NCBI RefSeq assembly: GCF_021390645.1
Contig: NZ_JAJEJT010000004.1
Coordinates: 930,001-994,000 of the forward strand
Direction of reading: 5' to 3'
DNA from: Paraburkholderia flagellata
GTDB taxonomy: Bacteria > Pseudomonadota > Gammaproteobacteria > Burkholderiales > Burkholderiaceae
Length of the DNA stretch: 64,000 nucleotides
The notes under the pieces are model-generated. The model searched no databases, had not been told where the DNA came from, and saw only the letters and a list, made by a program, of their open reading frames with translations. Below are positions 25,701 to 33,989 of the stretch, piece after piece. The position numbers and the translations under genes are program-made. The number at the start of each line of letters is the position of its first letter. The first letter of the stretch is position 1.

Positions 25701-26390
25701 TCATTGCGGCGCCGCTCTCACGCGCGCCGCAACCGAGTCGGCCACTTCGGCCGCCGCGCGGTCCACGTTCTTGCGGTCATCGGCGCGCGCCAGCACGAAT
25801 TTGGCCGCCGCCACATAGGGATTGAGCGCGATAGCCGCGCCAGCGCCCGGCTTCGCGTGGCTCGACTCGCTGTCGATCACCTGATAAAGCGGCTGCGGTG
25901 CCTGAGTGGCGAGGTCGTCCACGGCCACCGCCAGCTCGATCTGGCTTGCGCCCGAGCCGAAGCCCACCATCGCGCGCCGCAAGCTGTTGCCTTCGTCCAC
26001 GCTCAAGAATACGCCGCGCACGAGCCACCCCTGTGCCGGCAGCGACGCGCCACTGGGCAGGCGGCGCGCGTCGAGGCCCTTTGCGCGCAGGTCATTCACC
26101 AGCGCGTCGGCCATTTTCGTGACGACTTGATCTGCCTGCTGCTGCGGATCGCGGTGGCGCAGCAGCGGTCGTGGCAGCAGGCCGCCCACGTGCTCGCGCG
26201 CGTTCTCCACAGGATTCGAATCCTGTTTGACGTTGGCCGCATCGAGTTCGAAATCCGTCACGTAGACGAGCGGCGCGCCAGGCGCAGGTGCTGGCGCCGC
26301 GGGCGCGCCCAGTACTTGCGCCGAGGCAAGCGGCGCGAACGCACACAGCCAGAGCGTCGCAATCAGGTTCCAGTGCCATTGCATCTTCAT
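25701..26390 (-). CDS. Secreted DUF4410-type protein
   Basis: A 229-residue exported protein. The signal peptide ends at LASAQ (about residue 25), followed by an Ala/Pro linker and a domain beginning VYVTDFELDAANVK. GGGAG lies upstream of the ATG at 26390. The body has the DUF4410 pattern: a DFEL opening, a helix with VVTKMADALVNDLRAKGL, then WLVRGVFLSVDEGNSLRRAMVGFGSGASQ. These proteins are periplasmic or lipid-anchored and of unknown function. The gene is followed upstream by the TnpB element, whose right end comes within 33 bp of its start and may affect its promoter. Confidence 0.7.
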   Translation of the reverse strand: MKMQWHWNLIATLWLCAFAPLASAQVLGAPAAPAPAPGAPLVYVTDFELDAANVKQDSNPVENAREHVGGLLPRPLLRHRDPQQQADQVVTKMADALVNDLRAKGLDARRLPSGASLPAQGWLVRGVFLSVDEGNSLRRAMVGFGSGASQIELAVAVDDLATQAPQPLYQVIDSESSHAKPGAGAAIALNPYVAAAKFVLARADDRKNVDRAAAEVADSVAARVRAAPQ

Positions 26391-26422
26391 CGCATGCTCC
26401 CGTATGTTCGCCATCTATCGTG

Positions 26423-26580
26423 TTGACATCCTCCCCGCCCTCAGTCGCAGGCGACTGCCGCTTGCGCGGGAAGGACGGGGATTCCTGCGGGTGCTCGCGC
26501 ACCATAGGCGGGTTCCTGCTTCGACGGGCGGCCTGACTGCACCATCCCTCCACAGGCAAACGCGGCATGTCCTGCCGCCA
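26423..26580 (-). ncRNA. Putative omega RNA (reRNA) of the TnpB element
   Basis: In IS200/IS605 elements the guide RNA overlaps the 3' end of tnpB and runs through the right-end hairpin into the flanking DNA. The hairpin CCCCGTCC ... GGGCGGGG with an internal GCAGTCGCC/TGCGACTG stem is present at about 26430-26482. The guide would be the flank after TCAA, reading CACGATAGATGGCGAA on the minus strand. The 5' limit is a guess from family size. Confidence 0.4.
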
Positions 26581-27661
26581 GAACATTGAGCGCACCAACG
26601 TGGTCGGCGTTCGCTTCGTGTCCACATTTGACGCAGGTGAACCGCGCCTGCGTCTTCCGGTTGTCCTTCGACATATGGCCGCAACACGGGCACGTGCGGC
26701 TCGTGTTTTTCGGGTCGACGGCGACGAAGAACCCGCCGCGCCAGGCCGTTTTGTATTCAAGCTGGCGGCGAAACTCGCCCCAGCCCTGGTCGAGAATCGA
26801 CTTGTTCAGACCAGACTTCGCGCGGACATTGCGTCCGGGCGCGTGCGCCGTGCCTCTTGCCGACCTCGACATGTTGCTGATTTTCAGGTCCTCGACGGCG
26901 ATCATTGCGTGGTTTTTGCTGATCGAGTTCGAGGCCTTGTGCAGAAAGTCCGAGCGCGCATTGGCGATGCGCGCGTGAATGCGCTGGATTCTGGCCTTCG
27001 CCTTCTTCCAGTTTGCCGAGCCCTTCACCTTGCGCGCCATCCGGCGCTGATACCTGGCAAGTCGCTGCTCGTGCTTCCTGAAGCTGGCCAGCGGTGCAAT
27101 GAAGCTGCCATCGCTCAACGTTGCGAAGCGGGCCACACCCACGTCGATACCGACGGCGGGGCCATGCGCAACCAGCTGCCCGACCTCGCGGCGGGTGAGG
27201 ATCGAAACGTACCACCTGCCCGCGCGTAACGACACGGTCGCCGAGCGGACCTCGCCGGGCACGTCGCGGCTCTTGCGATAGCGAATCCATCCCAGCTTTG
27301 GAACCTTGATGCGGCCGTTGCTGCTATCGAGCGTGATCTGATTCCTGTCGGGAAACAGGAAACTGTCGCCCAGGCCCTTGCGCTTGAATTGCGGGAATGA
27401 CGCTCGGCCTGCGAAGAAGTTCTTGAAGGCCACTTCGAGATGCTTCAGCGCGTGCTGCTGCGTATGCACCGGGCCATCCTTCAGCCACGGCGTATCGGCG
27501 CTATTGCGCCATTGCGTCAAGTGCTTCGCCATACCGATGTAGCCGACGAACTTCTGAGCCGCAGCGTGGTTTTCCTTCTGGAACGCCAGCGCCTTGTTAT
27601 AGACGAATCGGCATGCGCCTGCGAACTGGCGCATCTTGCGCACCTGCTCGCCGGTCGGCAC
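26441..27661 (-). CDS. tnpB: RNA-guided endonuclease TnpB
   Basis: A TnpB of 406 residues from GTG 27661, with the split RuvC triad complete (Asp173 in GIDVG, Glu257 in AVEDLKI, Asp353 in NADHVGALN). The zinc ribbon is also complete (Cys324/327 and Cys343/346). In the same frame upstream of the GTG the sequence continues LQAFKFEL, which matches the normal TnpB N-terminus. That stretch reaches a stop codon without meeting ATG, GTG or TTG. So the protein either starts at the internal GTG, losing about eight conserved residues, or uses a non-standard codon. Known TnpB proteins cut DNA guided by an omega RNA from the element's right end. Confidence 0.85.
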   Translation of the reverse strand: MPTGEQVRKMRQFAGACRFVYNKALAFQKENHAAAQKFVGYIGMAKHLTQWRNSADTPWLKDGPVHTQQHALKHLEVAFKNFFAGRASFPQFKRKGLGDSFLFPDRNQITLDSSNGRIKVPKLGWIRYRKSRDVPGEVRSATVSLRAGRWYVSILTRREVGQLVAHGPAVGIDVGVARFATLSDGSFIAPLASFRKHEQRLARYQRRMARKVKGSANWKKAKARIQRIHARIANARSDFLHKASNSISKNHAMIAVEDLKISNMSRSARGTAHAPGRNVRAKSGLNKSILDQGWGEFRRQLEYKTAWRGGFFVAVDPKNTSRTCPCCGHMSKDNRKTQARFTCVKCGHEANADHVGALNVLAAGHAAFACGGMVQSGRPSKQEPAYGARAPAGIPVLPAQAAVACD

Positions 27662-27754
27662 AAGTTCGAATTTAAAGGCCTGAAGGCTTCCATGGATTCA
27701 GCGTATCACGGCGCAACGGTTGTGAAGGACGCCTGCAGCGTCCGCGCTTTCCTT

Positions 27755-27785
27755 CCTCCCCATGAATGGACCATGAATGGGGAGG
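27755..27785. repeat. Left-end hairpin of the TnpB element
   Basis: CCTCCCCAT (27755-27763) and ATGGGGAGG (27777-27785) form a perfect 9-bp stem with a 13-base loop. Terminal imperfect palindromes of this kind are the single-strand recognition sites of IS200/IS605 transposases. An internal direct repeat (CCATGAATGG-like) lies in the loop region. Confidence 0.75.
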
Positions 27786-27802
27786 TTTGACGCGCATCCC
27801 GA

Positions 27803-28420
27803 TCAACCATCGATCAACCCGAGCCGCGTAAGGTCGCGCGCGAGCGAATCGGCTTCGACGAAGTGACACGCCTGCAAACCCGCGTCGAGCGCGCCCGTCA
27901 CGTTCGCTTCGCTGTCGTCGATGAAAAGCGTTTCCCGTGGTTGAGCGCCGAGTTGGGCAACGCAGCCAAGATAGGTCTGCGCAGCCGGCTTGACCGCGCC
28001 GAACGTCGCCGACGAATAGACCTGCGAACCGAAAAGCCGCGCAACGGGTGGATTCAGATAATCGAGGTGATGCGTGACGAGCGAGCAGTTGTTGGTCAGC
28101 ACGGCAATGCGGCATCGGGCGGCCACGCGCTGCGCCAGTGCGAGCGCCGCCTCGTTCGGCGTGATCGAGGCGCGTCGCGCGGCGAGCCATACGTCGCGCC
28201 CCACCTCGCAGCCGAGCATGACGCCGAGCGCGCGCAGATAAGCATCCGGGTCGATCTCGCCCGCATCGGCGCGTGCTTCGAGGCCCGAGCCCCAGATTGC
28301 GTGGCGCACGGTAGCAGGCGGCGCGCCGGTGGCGGCCGCGAGGCTCGCCACACGCGCGTCACGATCATAGTGGGACAGCACGCCTTCCATGTCGAACAGG
28401 ACTACGCCGATCACCGCCAT
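27803..28420 (-). CDS. HAD-family hydrolase
   Basis: A 205-residue haloacid dehalogenase-like protein. Motif I is VVLFDMEGVL (the second Asp is replaced by Glu in DMEGV, as in some phosphatases), motif II is VLTNNC, and motif IV is FIDDSEANV. The cap is the small helical type between motifs I and II, so sugar or nucleotide phosphates are plausible substrates. The ATG at 28420 follows GGGAG; the in-frame extension to 28459 lacks support. The TnpB element's left end lies just downstream, leaving the gene intact. Confidence 0.8.
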   Translation of the reverse strand: MAVIGVVLFDMEGVLSHYDRDARVASLAAATGAPPATVRHAIWGSGLEARADAGEIDPDAYLRALGVMLGCEVGRDVWLAARRASITPNEAALALAQRVAARCRIAVLTNNCSLVTHHLDYLNPPVARLFGSQVYSSATFGAVKPAAQTYLGCVAQLGAQPRETLFIDDSEANVTGALDAGLQACHFVEADSLARDLTRLGLIDG

Positions 28421-28587
28421 CTGCCGCTCCCGCCACAAAATGTCCAACCGCGGTCCCACCAGGTCCGCTGCCGATCATACCGCCGGCCCGCGGTAAGCGG
28501 CTCACAAGCAGGCGCAGGCAGGCACAAGCACGGGGCGCGACGATCGCGCCCCGAAACCGTCAATGGATTTTGGGTAGACTGGCGCAC

Positions 28588-28848
28588 ATGGACACCTGCC
28601 GTTACTGCGGAAAATTGCGCGACGAATGGGATTGCCACGGGCCGGCGTGCCGCCAGGCGATCGCGCAGGCGCTGCGCCGCCAGCGCAAGGGGCTGCCGAT
28701 GGTGGCGAACGTGATCCGCAACGAAATTCCCGCCGACGCCACCACTGGCCAGATCATCACCGTGCTTTCGCGCCAGCGCCAGCGCGCGCGGCGCGGCAAC
28801 GAAGAACGGCGCGAGCGCAAAGCGCTCGATATCCCCGAAGGCGAGTAA
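28588..28848 (+). CDS. Small CxxC protein
   Basis: An 86-residue protein beginning MDTCRYCGKLRDEWDCHGPA, with Cys4/Cys7 and Cys16/His17/Cys22 placed like a small zinc-binding knuckle. The remainder is basic (RQRQRARRGNEERRERKA), suggesting nucleic acid contact. The ATG at 28588 was preferred over an upstream TTG because the cysteine motif starts there; no strong Shine-Dalgarno sequence is seen. No family recognised. Convergent with the LysR gene. Confidence 0.55.
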   Translation: MDTCRYCGKLRDEWDCHGPACRQAIAQALRRQRKGLPMVANVIRNEIPADATTGQIITVLSRQRQRARRGNEERRERKALDIPEGE

Positions 28849-28866
28849 GGCACCCGCCAACCCGCG

Positions 28867-29838
28867 TCAGCGCACGCTCTCGTCCTCGTTCGCAGGCGCG
28901 GAAATGCCGATGCGCGCGAACGTTTCCTCCAGATGATTCACGCACACGCGCACTTTCGCAGACTGCGCGAGCCGCGCCGGGTACACGGCCCAGACATTGG
29001 CCGGCTGCGTGACGCCGGGCAGCACGCGCTGCAAGCGCCCGCTTTCCAGCAAGGGCGCCACGTCCCACATCGAGCGCAGCACGATGCCGCGCCCCGCCAG
29101 CGCCCACTGCACGGCCACCTCGCCGTGATTGGTGGAGAGCGGCCCGGCCACCTTCACCGAAACCGTTTCGCCATGCGCGCTCAAGCGCCATACGCCGAAC
29201 GGATGATCGCGCTCCTTGATCGCGAGACACGCATGCTCCGCGAGATCGGCGACCTCCTGTGGCGCGCCGCGCCGTGCAAGATACGCGGGCGCCGCGCATA
29301 GCACGCGATAGTTCGTGGCGAGACGCCGCGCGATCAGATGGCCGGCGATCTCGTCGCCGATACGCACGTCGAGGTCGAAGCCCTCGCCCGCCACGTCGAC
29401 GAGCCGGTCGAACAGTTCGAGCCGAACGCTCAGTTGCGCATACCGCTCGGAAAGACTCGCGAGCGCGGGCGCAACGAAATTGCGGCCAAAGCCGAAGCTG
29501 CTCGACACGCGCAACGTGCCGCGCGGAATGCGCCGCGCAGTGGAGACGTCATCCACGAGCCGCTCGACGTCGTCGAGGATCTTGCCGGCCGAAGCATAGA
29601 CGCGCTCGCCCGCTTCGGTCATTGCGACGCGCCGCGTCGAGCGGTGCAACAGACGCGTGCCGAGACGCGCCTCGAGCACGCCCACGCGCTTGCTCACATA
29701 GGCCGGCGACGCCGAAAGCGCTTCCGCCGCCGCGCTGAAGCTCGCCTTGCGCGCGACCATGCAGAACACGCGCAAGTCATCGAGTTCGGGCGACGCTACG
29801 GCTTTGGGGGCTTTCGGTGCGTCCGGCATGTGCGTCAC
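28867..29838 (-). CDS. LysR-family regulator (DmlR-like)
   Basis: A 323-residue LysR regulator with helix-turn-helix at about residues 20-75 (DLRVFCMVARKASFSAAAEA, KRVGVLEARLGTRLLHRSTR) and a substrate-binding domain with TLRVSSSFGFGRNFVAPAL. The start ATG overlaps the stop of the dehydrogenase gene by 4 bp (29835-29838), so the two are probably one transcript with the enzyme first. In Enterobacteria DmlR activates dmlA from a divergent position; here the regulator is downstream on the same strand. The pairing makes tartrate or D-malate the likely inducer, by inference. Confidence 0.8.
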   Translation of the reverse strand: MTHMPDAPKAPKAVASPELDDLRVFCMVARKASFSAAAEALSASPAYVSKRVGVLEARLGTRLLHRSTRRVAMTEAGERVYASAGKILDDVERLVDDVSTARRIPRGTLRVSSSFGFGRNFVAPALASLSERYAQLSVRLELFDRLVDVAGEGFDLDVRIGDEIAGHLIARRLATNYRVLCAAPAYLARRGAPQEVADLAEHACLAIKERDHPFGVWRLSAHGETVSVKVAGPLSTNHGEVAVQWALAGRGIVLRSMWDVAPLLESGRLQRVLPGVTQPANVWAVYPARLAQSAKVRVCVNHLEETFARIGISAPANEDESVR

Positions 29839-30914
29839 AGCGCGGCGGCTACCGCTTCACCCAGCGCAGTCGTGTTCGCCCTGCCACCCATGTCGGGCGT
29901 GCGCGGGCCTTCCACCAGCACCTTTTCGATGGCCTGCATGATCGCGTCGTGCGCGGCCTTGTATTGCGCGTCGCCGTTGCCGAGGAAGTCGAGCATCATG
30001 GCGCCCGACCAGATCATCGCGATGGGGTTGGCGATCTTCTTGCCGAAGATGTCGGGTGCGGAGCCGTGCACCGGCTCGAACAACGACGGAAACGCGCGCT
30101 CGGGGTTCAGGTTGGCGGAAGCCGCGAGACCAATCGTGCCCGTGCATGCCGGACCGAGATCCGAAAGAATGTCGCCGAAGAGGTTCGATGCGACGACCAC
30201 GTCGAAGCGATCGGGCTGCAGCACGAAACGCGCGCACAGAATATCGATGTGCTGCTTGTCCCACTTCACTTCCGGGTACGACTGCGCCATGGCCGCCACG
30301 CGCTCGTCCCAGTACGGCATGCTGATGGAGATGCCGTTGGACTTCGTGGCCGCCGTGAGTTTTTTGCGGCCACGATTGTTCGCCAGTTCGAACGCGTACT
30401 TGAGAATGCGGTCCACGCCCTGGCGCGTGAACACCGACTCCTGCAGCACGAACTCGCGCTCGGTGCCTTCGAACATCTTGCCGCCCACCGAGCTGTACTC
30501 GCCCTCGGTGTTTTCGCGCACCACGTAAAAGTCGATGTCGCCGGGCTTGCGATTGGCGAGCGGACACGGCACGCCGGGCAACAGACGCACCGGGCGCAGG
30601 TTCACGTACTGGTCGAATTCGCGGCGGAATTTCAGCAGCGAGCCCCACAGCGAAATGTGATCGGGCACCTTGTCGGGCCAGCCGACTGCGCCGAAGTAGA
30701 TCGCGTCGAAGCCCTTGAGCGTGGCGAACCAGTCGTCGGGCATCATCTTGCCGTGCTCGAGGTAGTAGTCGCAGCTTGCCCAGTCGAAATGCGTGAATTC
30801 GAGCTTCAGGCCGAACTTCGCGGCCGCCGCCTCGACGACGCGCACGCCCTCGGGCATCACTTCCTGGCCAATGCCGTCACCGGCAATAGCGGCGATTCTG
30901 AATGTCTTGCTCAT
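29835..30914 (-). CDS. Tartrate/D-malate dehydrogenase (beta-decarboxylating)
   Basis: A 359-residue member of the isocitrate/isopropylmalate dehydrogenase family. It begins MSKTFRIAAIAGDGIGQEVM. Substrate and cofactor motifs include LRPVRLLPGVPCPL, VVRENTEGEYSSVGGKMFEG, TKSNGISISMPYWDERV and the C-terminal FEPVHGSAPDIFGKKIANP. The phrase RLLPGVPCPLANRKPGDIDF is typical of TtuC/DmlA proteins, which convert D-malate to pyruvate and also act on tartrate and isopropylmalate. NAD is expected as cofactor. Start ATG 30914. It is divergent from the methionine sulfoxide reductase gene, 246 bp apart. Confidence 0.88.
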   Translation of the reverse strand: MSKTFRIAAIAGDGIGQEVMPEGVRVVEAAAAKFGLKLEFTHFDWASCDYYLEHGKMMPDDWFATLKGFDAIYFGAVGWPDKVPDHISLWGSLLKFRREFDQYVNLRPVRLLPGVPCPLANRKPGDIDFYVVRENTEGEYSSVGGKMFEGTEREFVLQESVFTRQGVDRILKYAFELANNRGRKKLTAATKSNGISISMPYWDERVAAMAQSYPEVKWDKQHIDILCARFVLQPDRFDVVVASNLFGDILSDLGPACTGTIGLAASANLNPERAFPSLFEPVHGSAPDIFGKKIANPIAMIWSGAMMLDFLGNGDAQYKAAHDAIMQAIEKVLVEGPRTPDMGGRANTTALGEAVAAAL

Positions 30915-31160
30915 GTCGCGTTCTCCGTTTCTGTCTGTCCTGATGCGGCAGCATGCCTGAAAACCCGCTGGCGACCAGCCCCGCTGGCGTGGATAGATTC
31001 AACACGAAACGTGAATAATCGCACGAGCGCGCGCCACGGTCCATGCACGAGAAGGATTCGGCGACCGGCGATTTCCTGCCAATGCCCGATCTCGCCTAAA
31101 CTCTCGGTTGGCTCCACCGCGCCTTTCGCTGGACCGGCGCATATCCTGATCGACCGACTT

Positions 31161-31658
31161 ATGTTCTCGCTTTCCGACACCCTTCCTTCCGACAAACCCG
31201 CCCTCTACGCATCGCTCGCCGCGCAGGCGCGCTCGCTGATCGAAGGCGAAATCGACGTCATCGCGAACGCAGCGAACTTCGCTTCGCTCGTGTTTCATTC
31301 GCTCGAAGGCCTGAACTGGGCGGGCTTTTATTCGTTCGACGGCACCGAACTCGTGGTCGGTCCGTTCCAGGGCAAACCGGCGTGCGTGCGCATTCCCATC
31401 GGCAAGGGTGTATGTGGGACGGCAGCGGCTACGCGGCAAACGCAGGTGGTGCCCGACGTGCACGCATTCGCGGGACACATTGCGTGCGATTCGGCTTCGC
31501 AGTCGGAAATCGTCGTGCCCCTCGTCACGCCGGACGGCGAGCTGATCGGCGTATGGGACGTGGACAGCCCGCTTCTCGCTCGCTTCGACGAAGAGGACGC
31601 GAAAGGCATGGAATTGCTGTGCCGCACGTTCATCGAATACGGCATGAAGCGCCGTTAA
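31161..31658 (+). CDS. msrC: Free methionine-(R)-sulfoxide reductase (GAF type)
   Basis: A 165-residue single GAF domain protein of the fRMsr/YebR family. The three conserved cysteines are at 75 (GKPACVRIP), 85 (GKGVCGTAA) and 109 (HIACDSASQSEIV). The last two form the redox pair and the third resolves. LNWAGFYSFD and PLVTPDGELIGVWDVDSP complete the signature. The enzyme reduces free, not protein-bound, methionine-R-sulfoxide with thioredoxin. The frame extends far upstream, but ATG 31161 gives family length. A long antisense frame across this gene is a shadow. Confidence 0.88.
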   Translation: MFSLSDTLPSDKPALYASLAAQARSLIEGEIDVIANAANFASLVFHSLEGLNWAGFYSFDGTELVVGPFQGKPACVRIPIGKGVCGTAAATRQTQVVPDVHAFAGHIACDSASQSEIVVPLVTPDGELIGVWDVDSPLLARFDEEDAKGMELLCRTFIEYGMKRR

Positions 31659-31668
31659 ACGCGGCTCC

Positions 31669-33381
31669 CTATGCCTGCGCGTGCGGCCCGGCCAGCGCCG
31701 CAAGCGCCTGCTCCACGCGCTGCAGGACATCGCCCCACGCGCCGTTCTCGCTCTGGCGGAAAAGCCGCGCCGTTGGATACCACGGCGAATCTTCCCTGTC
31801 CCCGAGCCAGCGCCACGCCGCGTAGCGCGACAGCACCCACGCCGGCTTGCCGAGCGCACCGACCAGGTGCGCCATGGACGTGTCCACGGTAATCACGAGA
31901 TCGAGATTCGCGACGATCGCCGCGGTATCGGCGAAATCGCGGACATCGTCCATTGGGTCGTACGGGCGCAAGCCGGCGGGAATCCTGGCGAGCTGCGGCC
32001 GCGTCGTCGCACCGAGTTGCAGGCTCACGAAAGTCAAGCCCGGCGTGCGCAGCAGCGGGATGAACGCGCGTGCGTCGAGCGAGCGGCGCTGGTCGATGGC
32101 GTTTGAACCCGCGTTGTCATCGGCCGGATTGCCGGCCCACACGAGGCCGACCTTCAATGCGCCCGCGGGCAGCTGGCTGCGCCACGCCTCGGCGTGCGCC
32201 GCGTGGGCATGCAGATAAGGCACGCGCGCCGGAATCGACGCGACCGTGGTACCAAAGCGCAGCGGCAGGCTCATGGTCAGGCACCAAGTCGTGTCGCTCG
32301 ATGCGCCCCTGGCCGTTCAGCGGAATTACGCTATCTGCGCCCGCAAGCGTTTCGAACAACCGCGCGAGCGATGGCGCGCAGGCGATGCTTACCTGCGCCG
32401 CGCCCAGCGCCTTGAGCATCGGCACGTAGCGACAGAATTGCAGACAGTCGCCGAGGCCCTGTTCGGACCACACGAGAATCGACTTGCCCGCGAGCGGTTC
32501 GCCATGCCACTGCGGATAGGGCACGGGCGGGCGCGCGACGCCGCCCTCGCCCATCGACGGTTCGTGGCGCGCTTCGTACAACGGCCACGCCGCCTCGTAA
32601 GCGCCCAGACGCAGCAGCGGCAACGCCAGGTTCACGCGTGCCGCCGCGTAATCGGGACGCAGCGCGAGCGCGCGCTGATACGGCTCGATCGATGCCTCGA
32701 CCCGCCCAAGTTGCCACAGCGCGTTGCCGAGGTTGTTGTGGACTTCGGCATGGCTGTCGTCGAGCGCCAGGGCACGGCGGCACGCCGCCTCCGAGTCAGG
32801 CAGGCGGTTCATCTCCTTGTACAACAGGCCCAGGTTGTTCCATGCCGCGACATGCTCCGGATGCCGCGCGAGCACCGCCAGATACGCAGTTTCGCCTGTT
32901 TCAGACGGCCTACACGCGACATCAGCAAGCATTGATTGAGCAGCGCTCCGGCGTGAAGTGGATCGATCTCCAGCGCGCGTGAAAGCTCGGCTTCGTCAGC
33001 GCGGGCGTCGTTCATCAGTGCGAGGGCCAGGTTGGCGCGCGCGGGCACGTCGCCGGGGCGGATCGACAGCACGCGCCGGTACGCGTGGCCGGCGGCTGCG
33101 AAGCGTCCACGGCGGTACAGCCACACGCCGAGTGTGGCGTACGCGTCGGCCTGTTCCTCGGGCGTGGCGAACGGCGGCAACGCGCGGTGCCGAGCGCCAC
33201 CGGCGAGTGTGCGAGCCACCAATTCCAGGGCCCTTGCGTCGGCAGGCTGGGCGTCCAGCACGCGTTCGAGCGCGTCAAGCGCGGTCTCGTGCCGGCCCGC
33301 CGTGTCCGCCGACAATGCGTCATGCCAGGCGGCGTCTATGGACGGTGTGTGAGCTGGGGACGTGTTCATCGGCGTTTTCAT
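31669..33381 (-). pseudogene. TPR-glycosyltransferase, two frameshifts
   Basis: Three overlapping frames on the minus strand reconstruct one protein of about 570 residues. The N-terminal half has TPR repeats (for example HPEHVAAWNNLGLLYKE and HAEVHNNLGNALWQLGR). The C-terminal half is a GT-B-like domain with ILVWSEQGLGDCLQFCRY, KVGLVWAGNP and DLVITVDTSMAHLVGALGKP. The frame changes near 32905, where a single inserted base would rejoin KQA to ETAYLAVL. It changes again near 32292, where removing one T would rejoin HD to WCLTMSLPLRFG. Both breaks fall inside conserved stretches, so the ancestral gene is clear. Each is a 1- or 2-base event, so sequencing errors cannot be excluded. Confidence 0.8.
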
Positions 33382-33574
33382 GAGAGGCAAAGCGCGTGCG
33401 GCGCGAAGTCTCTCAATCTACGGACGTCTCATCGTCGTGAACATTGGAAAAGTCTTAAAAATGGGATAGCGGGCCCTGATGCGCGCGCACGCGCCCATAC
33501 GCGCCCTTATACTGGCCGCTCGCGTCGCAGCCGATCCGCGCGACGCCCTATCCGCTTATGTTCGCGAGGTTGTC

Positions 33575-33973
33575 ATGCCGTTCAAGGGAAGCTGCCTGTG
33601 TGGGGCCGTCCGCTATGAAGCCAACCGGCTTGCGTCGCCGATTTCGCATTGCCATTGCGCGACCTGCCGCAAGGCGCAGAGCAGCGCCTACGCGAGCACG
33701 GCGCGCGTGATGCGCGAAGACTTCCGCTGGCTCGCGGGCGAGGAGCGGCTCACGCGCCATGAGTCGTCCGAGGGCAAGTTTCGCTATTTCTGCTCGATTT
33801 GCGGCAGCCATCTCATGGCCGAGCGTCCCGCGCAGCCGCATGTGATCCTGCGCGTCGCCACGCTCGACGACGATCCCGGCGCGCGCCCCGAGTTCCATAT
33901 CTGGACTTCGCACGACGTGCCCTGGCTCACCGATGAAGGCGAAACGCCGCATCATCCTGAGTCGGCGACGTGA
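33575..33973 (+). CDS. GFA-family (glutathione-dependent formaldehyde-activating-like) protein
   Basis: A 132-residue zinc-binding protein. It has the GFA cysteine layout: GSCLCGAVRY, SHCHCATCRKAQSSAY and YFCSICGSHL, together giving the two zinc sites. The ATG at 33575 follows GAGG; the frame upstream is not supported. Founding members add glutathione to formaldehyde, but most family members have no proven reaction. Stop codon 16 bp before the convergent LysR gene. Confidence 0.82.
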   Translation: MPFKGSCLCGAVRYEANRLASPISHCHCATCRKAQSSAYASTARVMREDFRWLAGEERLTRHESSEGKFRYFCSICGSHLMAERPAQPHVILRVATLDDDPGARPEFHIWTSHDVPWLTDEGETPHHPESAT

Positions 33974-33989
33974 ACGATTCGACACCTAC

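Larger units (their letters stand above)
26423..27790 (-). mobile_element. IS1341-type element (IS200/IS605 family, tnpB only)
   Basis: Read on the minus strand, the element begins near 27786 with a stem-loop left end (perfect 9-bp arms) and ends near 26423 with the sequence GGGGAGGATGTCAA. That end is characteristic of IS605-group right ends and is preceded by a GC-rich imperfect hairpin (CCCCGTCC ... GGGCGGGG). The only gene is tnpB; no tnpA transposase is present, so movement would need TnpA in trans. No target duplication is expected in this family. TCAA occurs at both boundaries. The exact ends are inferred from these motifs, to within a few bases. Confidence 0.75.

Noticed and set aside
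26423..27790. A missing tnpA next to tnpB
   Set aside because: No HUH transposase frame is present between the ends; the element is the tnpB-only type, not a deleted IS605, as far as the sequence shows.
29817..31160. Upstream extension of the methionine sulfoxide reductase frame
   Set aside because: It lies antisense to the dehydrogenase gene and beyond the family's usual N-terminus; no start supports it.
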